From an uncultured bacterium (lineage in GTDB: Bacteria; Desulfobacterota; Binatia; UBA1149; CAITLU01), in NCBI GenBank assembly GCA_903893315.1, contig CAITLU010000036.1, forward strand, positions 1-64,000: a stretch of DNA of 64,000 bases, written 5' to 3'. The position numbers and the translations under genes are program-made. Positions 48,860 to 57,334 of this stretch are shown one piece after another. The notes under the pieces were generated by a model. It made no database searches and had not been told where the DNA came from. It worked only from the letters and a program-made list of their open reading frames with translations. Numbering within the stretch: position 1 is the first letter of the stretch; every line of letters begins with the position of its first letter.

Positions 48860-50203
48860 TCAGAGCGCGCCAGGCCTGGCCTGGCCGGCCAGATACCGCT
48901 GTATACCCTTAAAAATGCCTTCGGCGACCTGCTCGCGGTAGACGGAGGAATGAATACGCAGACCTTCTTCACGGTGAGTCAGGAACGCAGCCTCGACCAG
49001 CACACTGGGAACGTCGATGTCTTCAAGCACGAAGAACCTTCCATCCTTGACGCCGAGATCGCGTACCGCGTCATAGCGCATCCCCAGATTGCGTACCAAT
49101 TCACCCTGGATGTTGCGCGCCAAACGCTTGGAGTCGACCTGCAGGAGCGAAGGAAGCGCCGCGCTCGAAACACTGGCCGCTCGCACTCCGGCACCGTGAG
49201 CGCCGGCGTGTCTGCCGTTCTCTTCGCGCACCAACCGGCGCGTTGCCCGATCGGCGGCGCGGCGCGACTCGCTCGGCGAACCGGAATGGTAGTAAGTCTC
49301 GATCCCGCTGGCAGCCGCGTTGACGCTGGCGTTGGCATGGATGGACACGAAGAGTTCCGCACCCCAGCGCGTCGCCAGTGCCCTGCGCTCGGGAAGTGAA
49401 ACGAACACATCCTCGCTGCGCGTCATCAACACTTCGACGCCCAGCCTGCGGCGCAGGCGCTCGGCGACGCGGCGGGAAAGATCCAATACGATGTCCTTCT
49501 CCCACTCCCCGTGCTGGGCCGGGGCGCCGGGATCCTTACCGCCGTGGCCGGGGTCGAGCACGATCAGGCGCCGGCTGGTGACTGCGCCGCGCGAAGGCGG
49601 CGAGGCCTTGGCGGCGCGCCGCTGCTGCTCCGCCAGCGCCGGGAGCGGGGGCATCGAAGGAGGCCCGGCCCCGCCGCTTGTGCGCCCACCAGGCGCCGCG
49701 CCGGTGGAACGCGCCACGACCACGGGGCGCGCGGCAGCAGTTTCACGCGCTGACACGTCACTGCGGCGCTTGTCGGATCCTGCACCGCCGACGACATCGG
49801 TAAACCGGACCCGAAGCCGCGCCGGGTTTTCGAGCGTCTGCACGCTCGTCTCCACCTTCCTGGCCAGGTCGAACAGCAAGCGTACCGAACCGGAGGTGCC
49901 GTCACCGACGACGACGACACCGCGTACACGCGGGTCTTCGACGGGAAGAACCCGCGTCGTGCGCTCACCGAGACTCGCACCGTCTATTTCGACGACGAAA
50001 AGCAGACCGTCGCGGCGTGATTCACTGCGCCCGTGTACCGGCGCGGTGGCGTCGCATTCGACCACGACCTCGGTCACAGCCGCGTCGCTGCTGCTGTGCA
50101 GCGAACGCACAACCGCAGCTTCACAGACCGAAGCTGGTACCGAAAGAAAAAGGTAGCTCCCTAGAATGAAGGCCGGGAGCGCAGGCCTTTGTGCCACTCG
50201 CAC
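48860..50203 (-). CDS. N-acetylmuramoyl-L-alanine amidase with AMIN domain (AmiC-like)
   Basis: The product of about 447 residues has a signal peptide (ALPAFILGSYLFLSVPASVC), an AMIN-like domain (about residues 35-130), a Pro/Ser linker, and the Amidase_3 catalytic domain. Its zinc ligands and acidic residues are visible as IVLDPGHGGKDPGAP, KDIVLDLSRR, FVSIHANASV and VLVEAAFLTH. It cleaves the peptide from the glycan chain and helps separate daughter cells. GTG 50203 is chosen because AGGAGG lies 8 bases upstream; frames reaching further in overlap mutS. It begins 37 bases after the mutS stop. Confidence 0.92.
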   Translation of the reverse strand: MRVAQRPALPAFILGSYLFLSVPASVCEAAVVRSLHSSSDAAVTEVVVECDATAPVHGRSESRRDGLLFVVEIDGASLGERTTRVLPVEDPRVRGVVVVGDGTSGSVRLLFDLARKVETSVQTLENPARLRVRFTDVVGGAGSDKRRSDVSARETAAARPVVVARSTGAAPGGRTSGGAGPPSMPPLPALAEQQRRAAKASPPSRGAVTSRRLIVLDPGHGGKDPGAPAQHGEWEKDIVLDLSRRVAERLRRRLGVEVLMTRSEDVFVSLPERRALATRWGAELFVSIHANASVNAAASGIETYYHSGSPSESRRAADRATRRLVREENGRHAGAHGAGVRAASVSSAALPSLLQVDSKRLARNIQGELVRNLGMRYDAVRDLGVKDGRFFVLEDIDVPSVLVEAAFLTHREEGLRIHSSVYREQVAEGIFKGIQRYLAGQARPGAL

Positions 50204-50240
50204 GTCCACCACCTCCTCACTCTCCTGCGCCGGGCTGCGA

Positions 50241-52874
50241 TTATTGCGCGGACTTGGCTTCCTCCACAAGGCGCGCGAGCAGATTGAGAGCCTCGAGCGG
50301 ACTCAGCGAGTCCACGTCGATGGCAGCCAGACGCTCGGAAATCGCATCGCCGCTCCCTTCGTGGACCGCAGCAGACTGCGACACGGGCCGAAAAAGACTT
50401 AGTTGCCCGCTACTTGCGCCGCCGATCCCCTCGCCGCTCTCGAAACGCGCGAGAATCGTCCGAGCTTTTTCGATCACCTCGTCGGGAATCCCGGCCAGCC
50501 TCGCAACCTCGATGCCGTAACTGCCGCTGGTCGGCCCGGGGGCGATTCGGTACAGGAACAGAACGCTGCCTTTGTAGCGCCGCACGGCCACCGAGAAATT
50601 CTCGACCCCGTCGTGCTCGCCCTCGAGCGCTGCCAGTTCGTGATAGTGGGTCGCGAACAGCGTCTTCACGCGCGCCTTGAGCATCGCTTCGGCCACTGCC
50701 CAGGCGATCGAGATACCGTCGAAGGTCGAAGTGCCGCGACCGATTTCGTCGAGCACGACCAGACTGCGTTCGCTCATGCCGCGCAGGATCGCCGCTGTCT
50801 CCGACATCTCCACCATGAACGTCGATTGTCCGGCGGCAAGGTTGTCGCTCGCGCCGATGCGCGTGAAGATACGATCCACCAGTGGCACCCGCGCCGATGT
50901 CGCCGGTACGAACGAACCGCAATGCGCGAGCAGCACCAGCAGTGCCACCTGCCGCAGGTAGGTGGACTTGCCGGCCATGTTCGGGCCGGTGATCACCATC
51001 AGCAGACGGCTCTCTTCTCCAAGACGGCAATCGTTCGGGACGAAGGAGGAACCGAGTCTGGCCTCGACCACCGGGTGGCGGGCACCGACGATGTCGAGTT
51101 CACTGCCGTCGTGGATCTCGGGCCTGACGTAGCCGCGCTGATGCGCGGTCTCGGCCAAACCCGCCACCGCATCGATCGCGGCTGCCGCTGCGGCACTGCG
51201 CCCGAGGCTCGGCTGCCACGGCACGAGCTGCGCCGCCAGTTCTTCGAAGAGGTGCATCTCGAGAACGGCCAGACGCTCTTCGGCGCCGAGCACCTCATTC
51301 TCGCGCACCTTCAGCTCGGGCGTGATGTAACGCTCGGCATTGGCCACCGTCTGCTTGCGCGTGTACGACATCGGCACCATGTGCTGATTGCTGCGCGTGA
51401 TCTCGATGTAGTAACCGAACACCTTGTTGAAGCCGACCTTGAGCGAGCCGATGCCGGTGCGGGTGCGCTCTTCGGCTTCGAACGCCGCTATCCACCCCTT
51501 GCCGTCGCGACTGATCGCGCGCAGCCGGTCTACTTCGGCACTGAACCCTTCACGAATGACCGCGCCCTTCCTGAGCACCGCAGGCGGCTCGTCCACCAAC
51601 GTACGCAGGATGAGCTCGCGTATGGCTGGTAGCTCGTCGAGTTGCGCCGCGTACGGCGACAAAGCCGCCGCCATGTCATCGCGTCGATCGCGAAGCCGAG
51701 TGCGCAGCGCCGCCACAGCCGCGAGCGCATCGGCCAGACGCAGAACGTCGCGCGGCCCCGCAGTACCGGCGCCGAGCCGTCCCAGCAGCCTCTCGAGATC
51801 GCCGATCCGGCGCAGCGACTCGCGCACGTCAGCACGCAGTTCGTAGTCCTCGACCAGGGTTTCTACCGCGTCCAGGCGCCTGCCGATGGCCGCAGCATCC
51901 CTGAGCGGCCGCAGCAGCCACGCTCTCAGCAGACGTTTGCCCATGCCGGTACTGCAGCGGTCCAGCACCGTCACCAGCGCGCCTCGCGTAGTGCCGTCGT
52001 AGGATTCGAGGAGTTCGAGATTACGCCGCGTGGCCGCGTCCAGATGCAGATAGGCGCCGGTGTCGTAGGCCTCGGGCGCGCGCAAGTGGGCGATGCGCCC
52101 TCCTTGCGTCGCCGCAACGTATGCAACCAGCAGGGCGTGCGCCGCGGCTCCCGCGGTCTGGTCCGCCGCGAACCGCTCGGCAGAAGCATCCGCCCGCGAG
52201 TCGCCACGAGAGTTGCGCACGCTCGCAAACGCCGAAGTCTCGCCGACCAGGCAGCGCGGCAGCACGCGCCGCAGGCCTTCGACGAACTCCGGCCCGCTGC
52301 CGGTCGGCACCACGATCTCGCTCGGAGCCGCAGCTTCGAGTTCTTCGTGCAGATCCTCGAGCGCACGCACCTCGGTGGTGCGAAGCTCGCCGGTAGAGAA
52401 GTCCGTCAGCGCCAGACCGAAGCCCTCGGCCCGAACGACCACGGCCGCAAGATAATTGGACCGCTCGGGAGCCAGGCTCTCTTCGTCTAGATTGGTACCG
52501 GGAGAGACCACCCGGGTCACCTCGCGTCGCACGATCGTTGCGCCGGCACCGGGAAGTTCGATCTGCTCGCAGATCGCGACCTTGTACCCCGCCTCCAACA
52601 GCCGCGCGACGTAGGGCCGCACCGCGTGATACGGGAACCCGCACATCGGAATCGGGAACTCGTCGTTGCGATTGCGCGACGTCAGCGTCAGTCCGAGAAG
52701 CTCGGAAGCCTTCTCCGCGTCCTCGAAGAACATCTCGTAGAAGTCTCCCATGCGGAAGAAAACCAGAGCGTCGGCGTGGGTGCGCTTGACGTCAAGGTAC
52801 TGCTGCATCGCCGGCGTGAGCTTGACGCCCTTGTAGCTGGTCACCGGTGCTTGGCTGCTATTTTCCACAGGCAT
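50241..52874 (-). CDS. mutS: DNA mismatch repair protein MutS
   Basis: The 877-residue MutS has the mismatch-recognition Phe-x-Glu in FRMGDFYEMFFEDA, a full connector and lever region, and an ABC-type ATPase end with MVITGPNMAGKSTYLRQVAL and SLVVLDEIGRGTSTFDGISI. It recognises base mismatches and recruits MutL. Length and motifs are ordinary for MutS1. ATG 52874 follows the vWA gene by 19 bases. No mutL is seen in the window. Confidence 0.97.
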   Translation of the reverse strand: MPVENSSQAPVTSYKGVKLTPAMQQYLDVKRTHADALVFFRMGDFYEMFFEDAEKASELLGLTLTSRNRNDEFPIPMCGFPYHAVRPYVARLLEAGYKVAICEQIELPGAGATIVRREVTRVVSPGTNLDEESLAPERSNYLAAVVVRAEGFGLALTDFSTGELRTTEVRALEDLHEELEAAAPSEIVVPTGSGPEFVEGLRRVLPRCLVGETSAFASVRNSRGDSRADASAERFAADQTAGAAAHALLVAYVAATQGGRIAHLRAPEAYDTGAYLHLDAATRRNLELLESYDGTTRGALVTVLDRCSTGMGKRLLRAWLLRPLRDAAAIGRRLDAVETLVEDYELRADVRESLRRIGDLERLLGRLGAGTAGPRDVLRLADALAAVAALRTRLRDRRDDMAAALSPYAAQLDELPAIRELILRTLVDEPPAVLRKGAVIREGFSAEVDRLRAISRDGKGWIAAFEAEERTRTGIGSLKVGFNKVFGYYIEITRSNQHMVPMSYTRKQTVANAERYITPELKVRENEVLGAEERLAVLEMHLFEELAAQLVPWQPSLGRSAAAAAAIDAVAGLAETAHQRGYVRPEIHDGSELDIVGARHPVVEARLGSSFVPNDCRLGEESRLLMVITGPNMAGKSTYLRQVALLVLLAHCGSFVPATSARVPLVDRIFTRIGASDNLAAGQSTFMVEMSETAAILRGMSERSLVVLDEIGRGTSTFDGISIAWAVAEAMLKARVKTLFATHYHELAALEGEHDGVENFSVAVRRYKGSVLFLYRIAPGPTSGSYGIEVARLAGIPDEVIEKARTILARFESGEGIGGASSGQLSLFRPVSQSAAVHEGSGDAISERLAAIDVDSLSPLEALNLLARLVEEAKSAQ

Positions 52875-52893
52875 TTTCAGAGTCCGTTCCCGC

Positions 52894-54528
52894 TCACACG
52901 AATCTAGTACGGTGCCCGACGTGGTCCACCAGCAAAAAGCGCCCGAGATTCTCTGGCGTGGTGTAAAATGCGCGCCCCTTGTTGATCGCGGTCAACTGCT
53001 GGACGAAACCGCGCAGCGATGGGCTGTCGTCGAGCATGAAGGTATTGATGCGGATGCCGCGTCTGGTCACGTCACGCACTTGCTTCAAAGTCTCGACGGT
53101 CGCGTGCGAGGTCAACCCGCCGATCGTCATCGGCCATTCGCAGTAAAGCTGCCCGCCGTTGAAATAGGCGGTCGGCTGACCGTCGGAGATCACCAGCATC
53201 TGCTGTGTCGCAGCTGGATGCCGCGCCAGCAGAGCGGCGCCGAGGCGCAGGCCGTCTTGAAGATTGGTGAACGGATCGCAGGTGTTCCAGGTGACTTCGG
53301 CGAGATCGGCGGATTTCAGCTCCACCGCCTTGGTGTAGAAACCGACCAGCCCGAAATAGTCTCGCGGGAAGCGCGTGCGCATCAGCGTTTCCATCGCCAA
53401 GGCGACCTTCTTGGCGGCGGCAAAGCGTCCCTCCCAGCTCATGGACCAGCTCATGTCGAGCAGCAGCACCGTCGAGGTCCGCGTGCTGCGCCCGCTCTCT
53501 CTCACCTGAATGTCGCCGGACGCAAGCCGCACCGCCGCTGCGCCGCGTTTCGCGTGCTCGCCCTCGTGCCCATCTACAGGCCGGTGCGCGGCATCGCGCA
53601 GCAGCGCCGCGCGCAACGTGGCCCCGATGTCTATGTGGAGAGGATCACCGAACACGTATGGACGTGAGTGCTCGGTCAGTGTCTCGCCGGCTCCTGCTCG
53701 GTGCGTATCGTGGCGACCGGATGAGTCGGCGCGCAGATCGGCGAGGATCTCGCGCAACGCGATCTGTCCGAAGCGGCGGGCTCCCTTCGGCGTCAGCACG
53801 GCGCGATCGCCCTTGCGGATGATGGTGCCGGCCTCGACCAGCGCCGGCATCACCCGCCCCAGGCGCTCGACGGCGTCGGCGAAGTCGCGGCCTAGAAGCC
53901 GCACCAGAGTTCCGGCGTCGACGCAGCCGAAATCGCGCTCGCGAAGTACGCGTTCTGCCTCGCGCAGGGACTCCAGACGATCGAGCAGTTCCAGCGTCTC
54001 CTCGAACCCGAGGCTTTGGGGACCGTGAAACTGTTCGCGGAAACGCCGCTGGAAGCGATCGACGCGACGTATGTCGTCGCCGCGTTTCGCAAGACCGTCG
54101 TAGGCCCGTCGCGCAGCTTCGCCCGCGAAACTCCATCGCGAGAGCTGTTCGAGAGCCTCTTCCAACACACGCGGGAGTCGTCCCAGTTCGTTCTTGCGTT
54201 CGCGTCGCGACGCCGAGGCCGGCTCACTCGCAATCGCCTCCGCCTCCATCGCAACCATCTCGCCGAATCGGCTCCAGGGTTCCTCCAGCGAGCGCTCGAG
54301 GTTGAACGCGTCGTAGAGGCCGGCGATCTCCTGTTGCACCTGGCGCAAGAGTTCATCGACACCGCGCAACTTCGCACCTTCCGCGTCGGATCCTTCGCGC
54401 AGCAGACGGTCGAGCGCTTCGTCGACGTTGTCGTTGCGCGCCAGATATTGCGCGAGATCGTCGAACAGCGCGCCGGAGTCCAGCCGCACGCGTTGAGTCC
54501 CGTCCCAGATGGTGTAGAGCGTGAGCAC
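52894..54528 (-). CDS. vWA domain protein paired with a Mg-chelatase-type AAA ATPase
   Basis: The product of about 544 residues has an N-terminal helical region (Arg/Glu-rich, residues about 60-330) and a C-terminal vWA domain with an intact MIDAS: LLLDMSWSMSWEGRFA (D-x-S-x-S) and MLVISDGQPTAYF. GTG 54528 is chosen since the earlier frame overlaps the AAA gene. With the AAA ATPase directly upstream it forms a ChlI/ChlD- or MoxR/vWA-like pair, which usually insert a metal or remodel a target protein. No cobN or chlH is nearby, so the target is unknown. Confidence 0.87.
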   Translation of the reverse strand: MLTLYTIWDGTQRVRLDSGALFDDLAQYLARNDNVDEALDRLLREGSDAEGAKLRGVDELLRQVQQEIAGLYDAFNLERSLEEPWSRFGEMVAMEAEAIASEPASASRRERKNELGRLPRVLEEALEQLSRWSFAGEAARRAYDGLAKRGDDIRRVDRFQRRFREQFHGPQSLGFEETLELLDRLESLREAERVLRERDFGCVDAGTLVRLLGRDFADAVERLGRVMPALVEAGTIIRKGDRAVLTPKGARRFGQIALREILADLRADSSGRHDTHRAGAGETLTEHSRPYVFGDPLHIDIGATLRAALLRDAAHRPVDGHEGEHAKRGAAAVRLASGDIQVRESGRSTRTSTVLLLDMSWSMSWEGRFAAAKKVALAMETLMRTRFPRDYFGLVGFYTKAVELKSADLAEVTWNTCDPFTNLQDGLRLGAALLARHPAATQQMLVISDGQPTAYFNGGQLYCEWPMTIGGLTSHATVETLKQVRDVTRRGIRINTFMLDDSPSLRGFVQQLTAINKGRAFYTTPENLGRFLLVDHVGHRTRFV

Positions 54529-54536
54529 GGTCGGCG

Positions 54537-55943
54537 TCAGGCCGCGTAAGAGAGGCGTCCTCCGTCCCTGTGGCGGTTGAGCTTCTCGAGAAGATGCAGG
54601 CCTTCGAAAACGAACTCTACGGCGCACGCCACCAGACCCGGACTATCAAAAGTCCCGAGTTTCTCGACCAGCGTGCGAAGTCCCGGGATCGACACAAGTC
54701 CCTCCTGATAATCGCTCGCCGGCATCGTGTCGGACACAGCAAACCCCCAGCTTTTCCCCATGTTTTCGAGGACCGGTAGCAGATCCGCCGACGACAAGCG
54801 TGCGTCGAAGGAACCGCGCACAGCAACCGACAGCAGGCGCTCGATCACGGCCTTCTCTCTCGCCGGCTCCATGCCGTACTCGAGTTCGAGCTTGCCGTTC
54901 GTCGATGCGAACAGGGCATGCAGATCGCTGATGCGCGGAACGATTTCGTTCTCGCCGCAACGCACGGCTCGCTTCTCCGCGTTGGCCAGCAATGTTTCGT
55001 AATTGTTGATCGTGACCCGCACACTGACGCCGGACGCCTGGTTCACCTCCGGAGCCTTGCGTGCTTCCATCGTAAAGCGGGCAACCAGCTCTTTCATGAA
55101 GTCAGGCACCAGCACCGGCCGGCCCTCGCGCAACTCGACTCCGGCTTCCTGCTCCATTACCGCGATCTCATCGGCGATGGTGCGCGGATAGTGGGTACGA
55201 ATCTGCACGTCGAATCGATCTTTGAGCGGCGTGACGATGCGGCCGCGGCTGGTGTAGTCCTCCGGATTGGCGGTAGCCACCACCAGAACGTCGAGAGGCA
55301 GACGGATCTTGTAGCCCTTGATCTGCAGATCGCGTTCTTCCATCACGTTGAAAAGTCCGACCTGCACCTTTTCCGTGAGGTCGGGCAGCTCGTTGATCGC
55401 GAAGATTCCGCGATTGGTACGGGCGAGCAGGCCGAAATGGATCGCTTCCTCGTCGGAAAGGTAGCGGCCTTCGGCAATCTTGATCGGATCGATCTCGCCG
55501 ATCAGGTCGGCGATGGTAACGTCAGGAGTCGCCAGCTTTTCACCGTAACGAGCGTGTCGATCTATCCAGACTACCGGCAGGTCACCGCCCTGCGCCGCGG
55601 CGCGCCGCCGACAAACCGCACACACTGGCGAGAACGGATCGTCGTGGATCTCGCAACCCTCTACCGCCGGCACCGCCTCGTCGAGAAGGCCCACCAGAGC
55701 GCGGATCAGCCGGCTCTTGGCCTGACCGCGCTCGCCGAGAAGCACCATGTGGTGCCCCGCCAGTACGGCGTTCTCGATCTCCGGCAGAACCGTTTCGTCG
55801 TAACCGAGCAGTCCCGCGAACAGTTCCCGTGTGCCGTGCTCGGCAGCCAACAGGCGCAGGAGGTTGGTGCGCATCTCTTCGCGGACACTGCTCGGGCGAT
55901 AACCGCCGGCCTTCAACTCGGCCAGGGTCACGGCGCGCTTCAT
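54537..55943 (-). CDS. MoxR/Mg-chelatase-type AAA+ ATPase
   Basis: The 468-residue ATPase has Walker A MVLLGERGQAKSRLIRAL (GERGQAKS), Walker B and the following IFAINELPDL, and sensor-type VLVVATANPEDYTSRGRIVT. A Cys-rich insertion (HDDPFSPVCAVCRRRAAA) between them could hold a zinc ion. It is coupled to the vWA gene after it (8-base gap) and overlaps the LapA-like gene before it (ATGA). AAA/vWA pairs act as machines that assemble or activate a partner complex. Confidence 0.88.
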   Translation of the reverse strand: MKRAVTLAELKAGGYRPSSVREEMRTNLLRLLAAEHGTRELFAGLLGYDETVLPEIENAVLAGHHMVLLGERGQAKSRLIRALVGLLDEAVPAVEGCEIHDDPFSPVCAVCRRRAAAQGGDLPVVWIDRHARYGEKLATPDVTIADLIGEIDPIKIAEGRYLSDEEAIHFGLLARTNRGIFAINELPDLTEKVQVGLFNVMEERDLQIKGYKIRLPLDVLVVATANPEDYTSRGRIVTPLKDRFDVQIRTHYPRTIADEIAVMEQEAGVELREGRPVLVPDFMKELVARFTMEARKAPEVNQASGVSVRVTINNYETLLANAEKRAVRCGENEIVPRISDLHALFASTNGKLELEYGMEPAREKAVIERLLSVAVRGSFDARLSSADLLPVLENMGKSWGFAVSDTMPASDYQEGLVSIPGLRTLVEKLGTFDSPGLVACAVEFVFEGLHLLEKLNRHRDGGRLSYAA

Positions 55944-56461
55944 GAATCCGCGCGCCGAAGCTCGCTCGCACCACCGTCGGCGCCCGGGTGCCGATGCTGC
56001 TCCGCTGCAAGCGCGCGGCGCTCGGCCTGCTCGGCACGCTCGCGCTCGAAGGTCAGTTCGGCGCGTACCTGAGTAAGCGCCTGCTGCGCACTCCGCCCCG
56101 CATCCGCCGCGGCAGCGAGTTCACCGCTGCGGCTTTCGGCAGCGACCCGCGCGGCTTCCAGCTCGGCGTGAAGCCTGCCCAGGTCAGCGGTCAACTTGTC
56201 GTTGCGCTTGTGCTGGCGACGCACCGCCAGACGCAGCTTGAGGTGTTCGACGAATGTTCCGGTTCCGGCCACCAGCGTCCCAGCCACCAGTGCGGCAAGC
56301 AGCAGCAACGCAAGCGGCGCTTCGAACTGAGCGCCCTCGGGACGTGGCAGGAAGCGAAAGGCCGGCAGGTATACCAGAACGACCGGCGTCATGTTGGCGC
56401 TGGCCAGAACGATCCCGCCGACCAACGCGATGGTGTAGGCAACCGTACGCAGAATCTTCAC
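55940..56461 (-). CDS. LapA-domain membrane protein with coiled coil
   Basis: The 173-residue protein has two N-terminal membrane segments (AYTIALVGGIVLASANMTPV and APLALLLLAALVAGTLVAGT) in the lipopolysaccharide-assembly LapA layout. A charged coiled coil of about 85 residues follows (KLTADLGRLHAELEAARVAA). E. coli LapA works with LapB and FtsH to regulate LPS synthesis; whether this protein does so is unknown. GTG 56461 overlaps the HIT stop (GTGA), and its stop overlaps the AAA start. Confidence 0.8.
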   Translation of the reverse strand: MKILRTVAYTIALVGGIVLASANMTPVVLVYLPAFRFLPRPEGAQFEAPLALLLLAALVAGTLVAGTGTFVEHLKLRLAVRRQHKRNDKLTADLGRLHAELEAARVAAESRSGELAAAADAGRSAQQALTQVRAELTFERERAEQAERRALAAEQHRHPGADGGASELRRADS

Positions 56462-56955
56462 TGGGCCTCCTCAAACAACGGCAGCAGACGCTCGTAGGTG
56501 TTCTCGAGGTGCTCGGGCATGACGCGCGTATCGGCAAGCATCGGCATGAAGTTGGTGTCCCCCTCCCAGCGCGGAACCACGTGCCAGTGCAGGTGATCTG
56601 CGATCCCCGCCCCGGCGCTGCGGCCGAGATTCATTCCGATGTTGAAGCCGGCAGGCGAAAAAGCCTTGCCGAGAACCCTGACCGCGCGTTGCAGTTCCAA
56701 CTGTACAGCCGCCGCCGGCGCAGTGGCGAGGGACGTGAAGTCGGCGGTATGGACCCGCGGAGCGATCAGCAGATGCGCGCTGGAGTAGGGGTACAGGTTC
56801 ATCAGCACGCACGCGTGCTCGGTGACTCTAAGCACCAAGTGATGCCGCCGCTCGGCGGCGGTATCGAGACGCGGCTTGTCGCAAAAAATGCAGCCCGCGC
56901 CGGGCGCGGGCTTTTCGATGTAGGCGAGGCGCCACGGCGCCCAAAGGACTCGCAC
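56458..56955 (-). CDS. HIT family hydrolase/transferase (Ap4A phosphorylase-like)
   Basis: The 165-residue HIT-fold protein has the histidine triad HLHWHVVPRW and the earlier NLYPYSSAHLLIAPRVH. GCIFCDKP near the N-terminus likely binds zinc, as in many bacterial HIT proteins. It resembles actinobacterial Ap4A phosphorylase-type proteins (APWRLAYIEK). It hydrolyses or phosphorolyses nucleotide conjugates. GTG 56955 follows ihfB by 19 bases, and its stop overlaps the LapA-like start. Confidence 0.9.
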   Translation of the reverse strand: MRVLWAPWRLAYIEKPAPGAGCIFCDKPRLDTAAERRHHLVLRVTEHACVLMNLYPYSSAHLLIAPRVHTADFTSLATAPAAAVQLELQRAVRVLGKAFSPAGFNIGMNLGRSAGAGIADHLHWHVVPRWEGDTNFMPMLADTRVMPEHLENTYERLLPLFEEAQ

Positions 56956-56974
56956 GTGCGCGAAGAACCTCGAA

Positions 56975-57295
56975 CTAGATCTGCGACGAGTCGCTCTCGT
57001 CCTGTTCCAGGTCGTAGCCGAGATCTACGCGCTGCTTGAGTTCCTTGCCGACCTTGAAGAACGGCACTCGCTTGGATGCCACCGCGACAAGGTCGCCGGT
57101 CTTAGGGTTGCGCCCTTCCCGAGCCAGACGCTGCTTGACTACGAAACTGCCGAAACCGCGGATCTCTATTCGATCTCCGCGACACAGCGCTTCGGTCATG
57201 CTCTCGAATACCGAGTTGACGATCACCTCGGCGTCCCTGCGCGAATACGCGGGATACAGCCGGACAATCTCATCAATCAGGTCTCGCTTGGTCAT
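56975..57295 (-). CDS. ihfB: integration host factor subunit beta (HU/IHF family)
   Basis: The 106-residue DNA-binding protein has the IHF/HU plan: MTKRDLIDEIVRLYPAYSRR, IEIRGFGSFVVKQR, and RNPKTGDLVAVASKRVPFFK containing the RNPKTG arm. Location directly after rpsA, with the E. coli rpsA-ihfB order, supports IhfB over HU. The C-terminal acidic tail (EQDESDSSQI) is longer than usual. It bends DNA at specific sites. GGAGGG lies 11 bases before ATG 57295. Confidence 0.92.
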   Translation of the reverse strand: MTKRDLIDEIVRLYPAYSRRDAEVIVNSVFESMTEALCRGDRIEIRGFGSFVVKQRLAREGRNPKTGDLVAVASKRVPFFKVGKELKQRVDLGYDLEQDESDSSQI

Positions 57296-57334
57296 AGCGG
57301 CGTTGCCCTCCGACCGGCGTTGGCTATTGCCGAA

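Noticed and set aside
56880-56915. GC-rich hairpin followed by TTTT on the plus strand
   Set aside because: It lies within the HIT coding sequence and would act only on an antisense transcript; the codons explain it (KPAPGAG region).
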